64,000 nucleotides of DNA from Sphingomonas vulcanisoli (GTDB lineage: Bacteria; Pseudomonadota; Alphaproteobacteria; Sphingomonadales; Sphingomonadaceae): NCBI RefSeq assembly GCF_011761305.1, contig NZ_JAAOZC010000001.1, positions 310,001 through 374,000 on the forward strand, written 5' to 3'. The position numbers and the translations under genes are program-made. Numbering within the stretch: position 1 is the first letter of the stretch; every line of letters starts with the position of its first letter. The notes beneath the pieces were generated by a model. The model worked only from the letters and a program-made list of their open reading frames with translations, did not search any database and was not told the DNA's origin. This document shows, in pieces, positions 8,267-17,321 of the stretch.

Positions 8267-9762
8267 GCGGCTTTGTTGGCGAGATATGCGTCAATCCGTT
8301 CGGCGGTGCCCTTGGGTACATGCAGGCCGAGTTTGCTGCGACGATAGAGGATGTCCTCTCCCGTTCGTGCCCATTCGTGGCGGACGAGGTAGTTCACTTC
8401 GGCGAGATACAGCCCGCCGCCGAAATCCTCGCCCAGACCTTCAACGCTCCGGGCCTCGCCCAACACCAACGACGTCCGCGTACCATAAGAGCGCGCCAGA
8501 CGGCGAAGCAGGGGAAACGGCAGGACTGGATATTGGCCGCGCAGGCGCTCCAGAAAGCTGTCAAAATTCCCATCGGCGATGTCGCCGCCGGGCAGCGCCG
8601 CGCCAGCGGTCCATCCCGACTTCGACGAGGGGAGGAAAGGCGCCAGCTTTTCCAGCGCATGTTCCGCGAGCTTACGATAGGTAGTGATCTTGCCGCCAAA
8701 GATGCTGAGCATCGCGGGGCGTCCTTCGCCGCCCTCGACATCCAGCACATAGTCCCGCGTTACTGCCGAGGCGCTGGCGGCATGATCGTCATAGAGCGGG
8801 CGGATGCCCGAGTAGGTCCAGACCACGTCCTCGTCGGTCAGCGCCTTGGCGAAATAGCTGTTGGCAGCGTCCAGCAAGTAGCGGGTCTCTTCCGCCGAGA
8901 TGATCGGACGTCCGGGCGCTTCCTCCCAGGGCAGATCGGTGGTGCCGATCAGCGTGAATTCGCGCTCATAGGGGATGGCGAAGACCACGCGCTTGTCGGG
9001 CATTTGAAGCAGGAAGGCATGGTCGCCAGGATAGAGACGGGACACGACGATGTGGCTACCCTTGACCAACCGGACGCCGCGATCGTTGCGCGCATTGCCG
9101 GTCTTGCCCAGCACGTCCGCAACCCAAGGGCCGGCGGCATTGACGAGGATGCGGGCGTGTACCTCGCGTGGGCCGCTCGCGTCCTCGATCGTCGCGTGCC
9201 ACAGGTTCGCCACGCGATCGGCGGAGAGCAGTCTGGTGCGCGTCAGGATCGTCGCGCCGCGCTCGGCGGCGTCGAGCGCGTTGAGCGCGACCAGGCGGCT
9301 GTCCTCCACCCAGCAGTCCGAATAGACGAAGGCGCGGCCCATGTTCGGCTTAAGGCCGTCGCCCTTGCTATCCTTGTCGAGAAGGATGGTGCGCGTCGCG
9401 GGGAGTGTCTTGCGGCCGCCGATGTGGTCGTAGAGTAACAGCCCCAGCCGGACCATCCAGGCGGGGCGGGGCGAATTTTTCTGAGGAAGGACGAATTCGA
9501 GCGGCCAGATGATGTGCGGCGCGATGGCGAGCAGGCGTTCACGCTCGATCAGCGACTCGCGAACCAGCCGGAATTCGCCATATTCCAGATAGCGCAGGCC
9601 GCCATGGATGAGCTTGGTGCTGGCCGAAGAGGTATGGCTGGCGAGATCATCCTGCTCGACGAGCAATACCTTGAGGCCGCGCCCGGCGGCATCGCGGGCA
9701 ATGCCTGCGCCGTTGATGCCACCGCCGATGATCAGCAGGTCATAGACACTGGTTTCGGGCAT
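8263..9762 (-). CDS. glpD: Aerobic glycerol-3-phosphate dehydrogenase
   Basis: A 499-residue membrane-associated FAD enzyme that oxidises sn-glycerol-3-phosphate to dihydroxyacetone phosphate and passes electrons to quinone. Signatures: the FAD dinucleotide fold LLIIGGGINGAGIARDAAG near residue 10, SASTKLIHGGLRYLE, ILVNAAGPWVADV, TDLPWEE and SIFGGKITTYRKLAEHA. The start at 9762 (MPETSVYDLLIIGGG) is chosen because the FAD motif follows at once; the frame stays open to 9903 but would overlap glpK. It is divergent from glpK, with an operator-like palindrome between them. Confidence 0.95.
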   Translation of the reverse strand: MPETSVYDLLIIGGGINGAGIARDAAGRGLKVLLVEQDDLASHTSSASTKLIHGGLRYLEYGEFRLVRESLIERERLLAIAPHIIWPLEFVLPQKNSPRPAWMVRLGLLLYDHIGGRKTLPATRTILLDKDSKGDGLKPNMGRAFVYSDCWVEDSRLVALNALDAAERGATILTRTRLLSADRVANLWHATIEDASGPREVHARILVNAAGPWVADVLGKTGNARNDRGVRLVKGSHIVVSRLYPGDHAFLLQMPDKRVVFAIPYEREFTLIGTTDLPWEEAPGRPIISAEETRYLLDAANSYFAKALTDEDVVWTYSGIRPLYDDHAASASAVTRDYVLDVEGGEGRPAMLSIFGGKITTYRKLAEHALEKLAPFLPSSKSGWTAGAALPGGDIADGNFDSFLERLRGQYPVLPFPLLRRLARSYGTRTSLVLGEARSVEGLGEDFGGGLYLAEVNYLVRHEWARTGEDILYRRSKLGLHVPKGTAERIDAYLANKAA

Positions 9763-9836
9763 AAGCACATTTCCGGAAGGTGAGGCGAAAGTGAGGCCAA
9801 CGCGGCTCGCTTGACGCAGACCCAAGGACTGGTAGT

Positions 9837-9855
9837 GAATTGGCCTGACCAATTC
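9837..9855. promoter_or_regulatory. Candidate GntR/FadR-type operator (copy 2) in glpD-glpK divergent promoter
   Basis: GAATTGGCCTGACCAATTC is an extended palindrome with seven-base arms around a five-base centre. Its core TGGCCTGACCA (9841-9851) is the exact reverse complement of the motif at 4727-4737 and 17154-17164. It is the best-formed copy in the window and sits 29 bases before the glpK start codon, where a bound repressor could block both genes. Confidence 0.68.
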
Positions 9856-9883
9856 AACGATAATATGCCCGGAGGAGAGCAGA

Positions 9884-11377
9884 GTGACCGCCGCAAAGCA
9901 CATCCTCGCGATCGATCAGGGCACGACCTCCACGCGCTGCATCGTCTTCGATGGCGCGGGCGCACCCGTCGCCACCGCACAGCGCGAGTTCGAACAGCAT
10001 TATCCTGCCCCCGGCTGGGTCGAGCATGATCCTGAGGATATCTGGCGCGATACACTGGCCACGGCGCGCGAGGCGATCGCGCAAAGCGGGGTCGGCGCGG
10101 CGGGGATCGCCGCGATCGGCATCACCAACCAGCGTGAGACGGTGGTGGTCTGGGACCGCGCGACGGGGGTGCCGATCCACAACGCCATCGTCTGGCAGGA
10201 TCGCCGCACCGCCGAGACCTGTGCCGCGCTTAAGGCACAGGGCCATGAAGAGATGGTGCGGGCCAAGACCGGGCTGCTGCTCGATCCCTATTTCTCCGGC
10301 ACCAAGCTCGCGTGGATGCTAGACCATGTCGAGGGCGCACGGGCGCGGGCGGAAAAGGGCGAGCTCGCGTTCGGCACGATCGATTGCTTCCTGTTGTGGC
10401 GGCTGACCGGCGGCAAGGTTCACGCCACCGACGCGACCAATGCCAGCCGCACCCTGCTGTTCGATATCCATGCACAGCGCTGGGACGAGGAGCTTTGCGC
10501 GCTGATCGGCGTGCCGATGGCGCTGCTGCCGGAGGTGCATGATAACAGCCATCACTTCGGCGACACCGCGCCCGATCTCCTCGGCGCGGCGATTCCGATC
10601 GCGGGGATGGCCGGCGATCAGCAGGCGGCGCTGTTCGGCCAGGCCTGTTTCGAGCCGGGGATGGCCAAATCCACCTATGGCACGGGCTGCTTCATGCTGC
10701 TCAATACCGGCGAAGAGGCGGTCAGGTCCGAGAACCGGCTGCTGACCACGTCGGCCTATCGGCTCGATGGCCGCACGACCTATGCGCTCGAGGGATCGAT
10801 CTTCGTGGCGGGGGCGGCGATCAAGTGGCTGCGCGACGGCATCGGCGTGATCGCGCGGGCGAGCGAGACCGACAGCCTCGCCACGCGCGTGCCCGATAGC
10901 CACGGCGTCTATATGGTGCCGGCCTTCGTCGGCCTCGGCGCGCCGCACTGGGATCCCGATGCGCGCGGCGCGATCTTCGGGCTCACGCTGGGCGCGACCG
11001 CCGCGCATCTGGCGCGCGCCGCGCTGGAGGCGGTCGTCTATCAGACGCGCGACTTGTTGACGGCGATGGTAGAGGATGGTGGCGCGAAGCCGACTGTGAT
11101 GCGCGTGGATGGCGGCATGGCGGCGAACGACTGGCTCTGCCAGTTCCTCGCCGATCTGCTCGAGGTTGAGGTCGAGCGGCCCGCGCATCTGGAAATCACC
11201 GCGCTGGGGGCGGCGTTTCTGGCAGGCCTTTGCGTGGGTGCGTGGAAGGATCTCGATGCGCTGGCGGCGACGCGCGCGGCTGGGCGACGGTTCAAGCCTG
11301 GGATGGATGCCGATTTGCGGCGGCAGCTGATCGCGGGTTGGGAAGATGCTTTGTCGCGGACATTGCGGCATCCGTAA
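9884..11377 (+). CDS. glpK: Glycerol kinase
   Basis: A 497-residue FGGY kinase that phosphorylates glycerol to sn-glycerol-3-phosphate. Motifs in order: ATP-binding [15 protein letters not shown] at the N terminus, [21 protein letters not shown], the [13 protein letters not shown] block, [25 protein letters not shown], and [13 protein letters not shown] with [12 protein letters not shown]. The length is normal for GlpK. GTG start at 9884 follows a strong GGAGGAG ribosome-binding site. No glpF facilitator or glpR is next to it, and its promoter carries the motif shared with the uronate genes, so glycerol may be met here as part of a glucuronide substrate. Confidence 0.95.
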   Translation: MTAAKHILAIDQGTTSTRCIVFDGAGAPVATAQREFEQHYPAPGWVEHDPEDIWRDTLATAREAIAQSGVGAAGIAAIGITNQRETVVVWDRATGVPIHNAIVWQDRRTAETCAALKAQGHEEMVRAKTGLLLDPYFSGTKLAWMLDHVEGARARAEKGELAFGTIDCFLLWRLTGGKVHATDATNASRTLLFDIHAQRWDEELCALIGVPMALLPEVHDNSHHFGDTAPDLLGAAIPIAGMAGDQQAALFGQACFEPGMAKSTYGTGCFMLLNTGEEAVRSENRLLTTSAYRLDGRTTYALEGSIFVAGAAIKWLRDGIGVIARASETDSLATRVPDSHGVYMVPAFVGLGAPHWDPDARGAIFGLTLGATAAHLARAALEAVVYQTRDLLTAMVEDGGAKPTVMRVDGGMAANDWLCQFLADLLEVEVERPAHLEITALGAAFLAGLCVGAWKDLDALAATRAAGRRFKPGMDADLRRQLIAGWEDALSRTLRHP

Positions 11378-11383
11378 CGCAAT

Positions 11384-11484
11384 CCCCCTCCCTGGAAGGG
11401 AAGGGTTAGGGGTGGGTTGATCAGAGGCGGGCGGCATCAAGGGGAGGCGACCCACCCCCAGCCCCTCCCTTTCAGGGAGGGGGG
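11384..11484. repeat. Inverted repeat / bidirectional terminator between glpK and the GH2 gene
   Basis: Arms at 11384-11417 and 11450-11484 are inverted copies built on CCCCTCCCT and GGGGTGGGT, with a loop of about 32 bases. It lies exactly between the converging ends of glpK and the beta-glucuronidase gene, so a two-way terminator role is plausible. This third kind of GC-rich palindrome also looks like a dispersed element of the genome. Confidence 0.8.
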
Positions 11485-11491
11485 CTAGCGG

Positions 11492-13393
11492 TCACTTCGC
11501 CTTCGCAGCCTTCGCCAGATAATAATCCGACAGCACATAGAAGGCCATCTTCCGCACACCTGTCTCAGAAATCAGGCCCTTCCGGTTCCAGCCCATCTGG
11601 AAATCGGGGTTCTGGCGGCGGGGGGAGCGGAAGTCCTTGAGGATCCAGGGCGACATACCGCGCAGCGTCGGCATTTTCGCCGCCATCGCCAGCGTCGCAC
11701 GATAATAATCCGCCTGATAATCCTCGGAGAATTTCTGCGGCTTGTGAAATCCCGCCAGCGCATCCGCGCCGAATTCGGAGAAGACGATCGGCTTGTTGTT
11801 GGGCACGTTCCATGTCGTGGCCGGCAGATCGCTCAGGCGATCGGCGGTGTACCAGCCATTATAGGTGTTGAGCGCCAGCACATCGACCGAATCCGCCAGC
11901 GGATCGGCCAGTGTCATCACCGGCGCGCCGGGGCCCTTGCCATGGTCCACGAGCAGCGCCGCGCTCACCAGCCGCGTATCGTCCAGCTTCCGGACATCGG
12001 CGATCAGCGTGCGCAGGAAGCTGTTGCGCGCATCGCTGACCGGGGTTTCGTTTGCGACGCTCCAGATCGCGATCGATGCGCGGTTGCGATCCCGCAGGAT
12101 ATTCTCGGCGAGCATATTGCGCGCGGTGGCCAGCGTGCCGGGATTGTCCCAGGCGATCATCCAATAAACCGGAACCTCGCTCCAGACGAGCAGGCCGAGT
12201 TCATCGGCGGTGCGCGTCATCAGCTCATTGTGCGGATAATGTGCGAGGCGGACGTAATTGCCGTGCAGCCCGTCCTTCACCTCGCTCAGCAATGCGCGTG
12301 CCGATGCCGGCGTGATCGCGCGGGTCGGCTCGGCGCCGATCTCTTCCTCGTGCAGCGAGATGCCGCGCAAGAAGATCGGCTTGCCGTTGAGCAGGATGTC
12401 GGTGCCACGCACTTCGATGGTGCGGAAACCGACCCGGTCCTTCCAATGATCCTCGCCGGCATCGACCACCACATCATAGAGCCTGGGGTTTTCGGGCGAC
12501 CAGCGGACGAGCTTTGCCGGAGCGGGGCGGAGCGCATGCCAATCGCCCTTGGCATCCGTGGTGCCAGGAAGATCGACACCGAGCGCAGCGATCTTCAGGC
12601 GCAGCGGATGATTGACGGCGTCCGCGCCGTTGAGATGGACGTCCACTGCTAGCTTGCCGTCTCGCGTCAGGCGCACCCAGGCATCGTCCACGAAGGTGTC
12701 GGGCGTCTCAACGAGGCGCACGGGCCGGGTGATGCCGCCGTAATTCTCCCAATCGGTCACAGGAGGCGGCACGCTTGTGGGGGTGGCAACGGAGTCGACA
12801 CCAATGGTGATCTGATTGTCACCGTCACGCAGCAGCTTGGTCACTTCGAACGAGAAGGGCGTGAAACCGCCCTCGTGCCGGCCGACCGGTTTGCCATTCA
12901 GATAGACGTAGCTCGCGTAGTTGGCGGCGCCGAGGCGAAGGAAGATGCGGCCTTTGCGGGTGGCCGGCGCATCGAAGTGGCGCTGATACCAGACGAGCCC
13001 CTGATAATGGCGCATCTGTGGCGCCTCGGTCAGCCAGGACGATGGCAGCACGGCGATCGGTGCATGATCGAGATTGAACTCGTAAAGTGTGCGATTGTCA
13101 CTGGCCATCGCCTTGGCGACATCGATATCGATGAAGCGGCGCTGCCCGGGATCGGGGGTTTCCCCGTGAAATCCTGCCAGCCCCGCGCGATACGGATCGA
13201 TCGAATAATGCCAGGGTCCGGACAGGTCGAAACCCTGCCGCATGTCCGCGGAGACAAGTGCGGGCTCGGTCTGCACCGTCGCCAAGGGCAGCGAGGAGAT
13301 GACGGTCGAGGGCGGCTCGACCGCCGCCATCGCCGGGCTCGCGACGAGAGCGATCAGGGTTGCAAAGCCGGGGCCGACCATCCGCATAAACAT
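11492..13393 (-). CDS. Secreted GH2 beta-glucuronidase
   Basis: A 633-residue GH2 glycosidase with an N-terminal signal peptide (hydrophobic GFATLIALVASPAMAA). It carries the jelly-roll sugar-binding domain (GPWHYSIDPYR, VWYQRHFD, YVYLNGKPVGRHEGGFTPF), the immunoglobulin-like domain and the catalytic barrel. The acid/base Glu is in WSVANETPVS and the nucleophile Glu in VFSEFGADA. WNRKGLI near the C terminus is the N-x-K motif that binds the uronate carboxylate and separates beta-glucuronidases from beta-galactosidases. Products would be glucuronate for UxaC plus an aglycone. It follows the alpha/beta hydrolase by 15 bases and forms a unit with it and the TonB receptor. Confidence 0.88.
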   Translation of the reverse strand: MFMRMVGPGFATLIALVASPAMAAVEPPSTVISSLPLATVQTEPALVSADMRQGFDLSGPWHYSIDPYRAGLAGFHGETPDPGQRRFIDIDVAKAMASDNRTLYEFNLDHAPIAVLPSSWLTEAPQMRHYQGLVWYQRHFDAPATRKGRIFLRLGAANYASYVYLNGKPVGRHEGGFTPFSFEVTKLLRDGDNQITIGVDSVATPTSVPPPVTDWENYGGITRPVRLVETPDTFVDDAWVRLTRDGKLAVDVHLNGADAVNHPLRLKIAALGVDLPGTTDAKGDWHALRPAPAKLVRWSPENPRLYDVVVDAGEDHWKDRVGFRTIEVRGTDILLNGKPIFLRGISLHEEEIGAEPTRAITPASARALLSEVKDGLHGNYVRLAHYPHNELMTRTADELGLLVWSEVPVYWMIAWDNPGTLATARNMLAENILRDRNRASIAIWSVANETPVSDARNSFLRTLIADVRKLDDTRLVSAALLVDHGKGPGAPVMTLADPLADSVDVLALNTYNGWYTADRLSDLPATTWNVPNNKPIVFSEFGADALAGFHKPQKFSEDYQADYYRATLAMAAKMPTLRGMSPWILKDFRSPRRQNPDFQMGWNRKGLISETGVRKMAFYVLSDYYLAKAAKAK

Positions 13394-13408
13394 CTCCTGC
13401 TGTGCCGC

Positions 13409-14722
13409 TCAGTTTGCCGGCTTGGATTCGAACATAAGCCCCCCGATCCGGCTCGGCTGGAAGCCCTTCCAGATGGTGGAGGCAGGCGCGCCGGGGCTGA
13501 AGCCCGCGTAGCGGCCGGTCGGCGCGTCGGCCCATTTGCCGTCACGCGCGTCTGGGACCAAGCCGTCGATATAGGTGGCTTTGTCGGCCTCGCCCTTAAC
13601 GTAGCGATCAAGGAAGGCGGTAATGAAATGCGCCTGGATGGGCAGCAGTCTGTCCTTGCGCCAGACCGGATCCTCGAACCAATCCTCGTTCCAGAAGGTG
13701 GCCCGCATTTCCGGGGGCGCGCCAATCAGGGCGATACTGTGCCCCGCCTCCTGGAAGGTCAGCAGATAGCGTGGGGCATGCACTTCTTCGTCAAACAGCG
13801 AGCGGACCCCGGGATCATAGCCAACGACATGATCCTGACTGCCGACGATGAACAATGTCGGCGTATGGATCGTGCCGACGCCCGGTTCGGCCCACATATT
13901 GATGCCGCGCACCAGCTTGGGCGGCGAGATCGCCACCACCGCCTTGAGATCGGCGATCCGGATATCGCCCTGCTTCGCGCCGTCTTTGACATAAGGTGCC
14001 AGCGTACCCCGGGTCATGGACGCGAGCGCCGGATCGAGTGGTGCGCCGGCTGCGGTGAGCACGCCATAACCGCCCATCGAATAGCCGATCAGAGCCGTGT
14101 GCGTGGGATCCGCGCTGGCGAACGGAGCCTGCCCGGTGCGGGCACGGCGCTGCGCCTCGGCCGCCAGGAAGACGATGTCGAGCGGGCGGCGCGTCACCGG
14201 GCCGGACATCGCCTGGACCGTGCGGATGCTGATCGGCGGATCGCGGAAAGCGGGCGCCACGACGACATAGCCCTTGGTCGCCAGATTCTCACCCAGCCAT
14301 GACAAAGCCTCCGGCACATTGCCGTAGCCATGGGCCAGGATGATGAGCGGGAATGAGCCCTTGGCGGCGGGTGCCGCGGGCGTGGCAATCCCGGGAACGG
14401 TGAAGGGAATCTCGGCCCCCGTCTCGCCGGTCATCGAACTATGGTAGGTGGTGCCGGGCCCAGGGTTGGCTGCCGGATACCAGACCTTCGTCGTCAAATG
14501 GCGATCGGAGACCTCAGGCTTGTCCGTGCCATAGGCCGGATTGGCCTGGCCCGGCTGTACGAACTCGACATCGGCCACGCCGATCGGAAAAGGCCCCAGC
14601 GCCGCCAGCTGCGGAGAGTCCACAGCCGGCCTCGCCGGGGCTTCCTGCGCCGTTACCGCGACCGGGTGAGCCGTGGCCAATGCGATAAAGGCCGTGAGGA
14701 CGCGGACGGCGTGACGGGGCAC
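13409..14722 (-). CDS. Secreted alpha/beta hydrolase (esterase/acetylhydrolase-like)
   Basis: A 437-residue exported hydrolase. The start is read as GTG at 14722 because GAGGAG precedes it by seven bases and it gives a clean signal peptide (HAVRVLTAFIALATAHPVAV); the frame extends to 14773 without good signals. Catalytic features are the oxyanion stretch ILAHGYGN, the nucleophile elbow GYSMGGYG, FIVGSQDHVVGYDP with the likely acid Asp, and FQEAGHSIAL with the His. The layout resembles platelet-activating-factor acetylhydrolase/dienelactone hydrolase relatives. Lying between a TonB receptor and a beta-glucuronidase, it may remove acyl or ester groups from a glucuronide. Substrate unknown. Confidence 0.8.
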   Translation of the reverse strand: MPRHAVRVLTAFIALATAHPVAVTAQEAPARPAVDSPQLAALGPFPIGVADVEFVQPGQANPAYGTDKPEVSDRHLTTKVWYPAANPGPGTTYHSSMTGETGAEIPFTVPGIATPAAPAAKGSFPLIILAHGYGNVPEALSWLGENLATKGYVVVAPAFRDPPISIRTVQAMSGPVTRRPLDIVFLAAEAQRRARTGQAPFASADPTHTALIGYSMGGYGVLTAAGAPLDPALASMTRGTLAPYVKDGAKQGDIRIADLKAVVAISPPKLVRGINMWAEPGVGTIHTPTLFIVGSQDHVVGYDPGVRSLFDEEVHAPRYLLTFQEAGHSIALIGAPPEMRATFWNEDWFEDPVWRKDRLLPIQAHFITAFLDRYVKGEADKATYIDGLVPDARDGKWADAPTGRYAGFSPGAPASTIWKGFQPSRIGGLMFESKPAN

Positions 14723-14777
14723 TGCGCAGCTCCTCGAGGAGAGGGGAAGGGGCGGGGCCGTGTGCCCCGCCACAGGA

Positions 14778-17087
14778 TCAGAAGTTAAAAGCGAGGCGGA
14801 CGCCGCCGTAGCGATGGAAGTCCCGCGGCAGCACCGCTTGCGTCGCGATCTGGTTGCCGAAATTGCCGGCGGTGTTCACCAGCGATCCGTAATATTGCTT
14901 ATCAAGCAGATTGTTGACGAAGCCGATCACTTCCCAACGGCGATCCGCGGCGCGGACACCGATGCCGACGTTGACGATGCTGTATGCCGGCTGGATCGTT
15001 TCGGGATCGCGCGGCGTGAAGAACAGGCTGCTTTGATACTGCCAATCGACTTGCACCACGCCCTTCAGCGTATCGGTCAGCGATGGCGCATAATCGGCAC
15101 CAACCTGGAATTTCCATTTCGGCGCCTGCACGGCCCGCGTGCCGGTCAAATTCTGGAAGGTGGGCGAGGCGGTGGTGACGCAGCCTGTCGCCGCGGTCTG
15201 CAACGGATAGCATTGTGCGACGGGATAAGAGCTATATTTGGCATCGAGATAGGTGACCGATCCGCGCAGATTCACATCCTGACCAATCCGTGCGCTGGTC
15301 TCGACCTCGACGCCCTTGGTTGTCAGACCGCCGACGTTGGTGAGGCGAAAGTTGGAGGTGCCGTCAGCCAGTGTCTCGATCGTCTGCGCCTGCAGATCGG
15401 TATAGTGCGTGCTGAACAGGGTCACATTGGCCGTCAGGCGATGATCGGTTGACTGCCAGCGAACGCCGACCTCCTTGTCGCGCGATTTCTCAGGCCGGAT
15501 CGGGCCGGCAGCGGCCCGATTGGCGTTGAAGCCGGTCGTGAGATCGTAGGTCTGGCCCTTATACCCGGTCGCATAGGTGCCGAACGCCATCAGATTGTCC
15601 GTGATCTGATACCGCAGGCTGACCTTCCAGGTCGGCGCCGTCTTCTGGGCACCGCCGCTGAAAAACGAGCGCGCGGGCGCCACCGCCAGATTATCCTGGT
15701 ACGTATAATCAACCTTCTCGTTCTGCACGCGGACGCCGCCGGTCAGCGTCAACTTGGGCAGGAAGGTCCAGTCGACCTGCGCAAAGCCGGCGATTTGCCG
15801 GGATTCGATCGTGGCATACCAGTTCGCCGCCGAGAAAGCGGGCCCCCGCACGAACGGCCGCGCGAAGTTCACATCGGCATAATAAGCGCCGATGGTGTAG
15901 CGGAACGGCTTTTCGGCGGGCGACTGCAGGCGCACTTCCTGCGTGACCATATGCTCCTTGAATTCGCCGACCTGGTTGTTGTTGCCGAGCGCTCCCGAAT
16001 AAGACGTGTCGTCCTGATCGAGATAATCGGTCTGGTGGAAGTGATCGTATGAGGTGATCGAGGTCAGCGTCATATCGCCGAGGCCGAGCTCACCGCGCAG
16101 ATAACCGCCATAGCCCTGATATTTGGTGCGCGAATTGAAGTTGTTGCTGACGTCGGTGTTGTCCGGGCTGACGACGACTCCCGGCATCACGACCGCCTCG
16201 GTCAGGCCCGCGGTGTTGCGGAGCAGCGCGGTCGGCGACATGTGCGTGAAGGGCCGGCCGACGGTGGTGTTGCCATTGAGATAATTGCCCGACAGCGTGA
16301 TCTTGAGGTTGGCATCCGGCGTCCAGCGGATCTTGCCGCGGAAGTTGCCTGCCTCGTGGCCGTTAACGCGCTTGCCGTTGAACAGGTTTTTGACGTTGCC
16401 GTCCCAGTTCGAATAGCTGCCCGATACGACATAGCCGAGATCTTCGCCCATCGGACCGGACAGGCTGACGTTGCCGCCATATTCGCGATCGCTGGTCGCC
16501 AGCGCATTGGCCTTCGCGTGGAATGTCGAGGTCGGATCCTGTGTGATGATGTTTATGAGACCGGCCGAAGCGGATTTGCCGTAAAGGGTGCTCTGGGGCC
16601 CGCGCAGCACTTCGATGCGCTGCACGTCGGGCAGATCGGTGAAAGCCCGCGCCGCAAAAGCGAGCGGCACTTCGTCGACCAGCACGGCTACCGAAGATTC
16701 GACGCCGATACCGAATGCGAAAGTGCCGACGCCGCGCAGCGATACGTTGGAATTGACCGGCTGCTCGGCGGTGCGGATCACCAGCGAGGGAGAGACGCGG
16801 CCGAGATCGCTGAACTGGGTGACGCCTGCCGCTTTCAGCTGCGTCGGCGCCAGAACGGAAACCGCGAGCGGCACGTTTTGAACGTTTTCCGCGCGCTTGT
16901 TCGCGGTGACGACGATCGTACCCAAGTCCGCGCTGTCCGTTACGGCCGGGCCAACGTTGGCTGGCGCCTGCGAAGACGGGGTGGTCGTGTCGTTGCTGGG
17001 GGTCGTCTGAGCCGATACGGCCGTCGCGGCAAGCGCGGCTGCCAGCGCGAATGCGGACGATCCGATACGAATGGAATTAAGCGCCAT
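14778..17087 (-). CDS. TonB-dependent outer membrane receptor of the glucuronide locus
   Basis: A 769-residue receptor with a signal peptide (SSAFALAAALAATAVSA), a TonB-box-like GTIVVTANKRAENVQNVP, a plug domain (VLRGPQSTLYGKSASAGLINII) and a 22-strand barrel ending in aromatic VRLAFNF. AGGAGA precedes the ATG at 17087. It heads a leftward unit with the alpha/beta hydrolase and beta-glucuronidase, so it probably imports a glucuronic-acid-containing oligosaccharide or glycoconjugate. The plug is of the siderophore-receptor type common in sphingomonads, so the family alone does not fix the ligand. At least two operator-like motifs lie in its promoter region. Confidence 0.88.
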   Translation of the reverse strand: MALNSIRIGSSAFALAAALAATAVSAQTTPSNDTTTPSSQAPANVGPAVTDSADLGTIVVTANKRAENVQNVPLAVSVLAPTQLKAAGVTQFSDLGRVSPSLVIRTAEQPVNSNVSLRGVGTFAFGIGVESSVAVLVDEVPLAFAARAFTDLPDVQRIEVLRGPQSTLYGKSASAGLINIITQDPTSTFHAKANALATSDREYGGNVSLSGPMGEDLGYVVSGSYSNWDGNVKNLFNGKRVNGHEAGNFRGKIRWTPDANLKITLSGNYLNGNTTVGRPFTHMSPTALLRNTAGLTEAVVMPGVVVSPDNTDVSNNFNSRTKYQGYGGYLRGELGLGDMTLTSITSYDHFHQTDYLDQDDTSYSGALGNNNQVGEFKEHMVTQEVRLQSPAEKPFRYTIGAYYADVNFARPFVRGPAFSAANWYATIESRQIAGFAQVDWTFLPKLTLTGGVRVQNEKVDYTYQDNLAVAPARSFFSGGAQKTAPTWKVSLRYQITDNLMAFGTYATGYKGQTYDLTTGFNANRAAAGPIRPEKSRDKEVGVRWQSTDHRLTANVTLFSTHYTDLQAQTIETLADGTSNFRLTNVGGLTTKGVEVETSARIGQDVNLRGSVTYLDAKYSSYPVAQCYPLQTAATGCVTTASPTFQNLTGTRAVQAPKWKFQVGADYAPSLTDTLKGVVQVDWQYQSSLFFTPRDPETIQPAYSIVNVGIGVRAADRRWEVIGFVNNLLDKQYYGSLVNTAGNFGNQIATQAVLPRDFHRYGGVRLAFNF

Positions 17088-17153
17088 GGCTGCCCTCTCC
17101 TGATATCTCGCCTGCTGCTTCTGGCAGGCCTGTGGTATGACCGCGTTACGATG

Positions 17154-17164
17154 TGGTCAGGCCA
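17154..17164. promoter_or_regulatory. Candidate GntR/FadR-type operator (copy 3) upstream of the TonB receptor
   Basis: TGGTCAGGCCA, identical to copy 1, lies 67 bases upstream of the receptor start. A looser dyad, TGGTATGACCG, sits at 17133-17143 in the same gap. Both are in the 234-base divergent region between the receptor and the MFS gene. Confidence 0.65.
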
Positions 17165-17247
17165 AATGCAATCCTGCGATGAAATCTGCTCACTGCTGTG
17201 GTCTTCAGGACACGATGCGAAGCTGGCGAAGGAGAGGATGCTTGCTT

Positions 17248-17258
17248 TGGCTTGACCA
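17248..17258. promoter_or_regulatory. Candidate GntR/FadR-type operator (copy 4) upstream of the MFS gene
   Basis: TGGCTTGACCA differs by one base from the reverse complement of the consensus TGGTCAGGCCA. It is 64 bases before the MFS start at 17322. A nearby TTGGCAGACCAG at 17271-17282 has shorter spacing and is a weaker candidate. Confidence 0.55.
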
Positions 17259-17321
17259 AAATTGCGCAAATTGGCAGACCAGATCGGCCGGCGCGCGATC
17301 GGCACCACGTAGGAGAGCGCG

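Noticed and set aside
1-11377. Sulfoquinovose pathway (GH31 with glycerol kinase, near a sulfonate cluster)
   Set aside because: The uronate enzymes explain the locus, the visible GH31 part does not allow a sulfoquinovosidase call, and the sulfonate genes are 35 kb away with different neighbours.
12875-14302. Long open frame (475 codons) on the plus strand opposite the GH2 and alpha/beta hydrolase genes
   Set aside because: It is the antisense shadow of two well-supported genes, has no recognisable domain and is rich in Arg/Gly as expected from reading GC-rich codons backwards.
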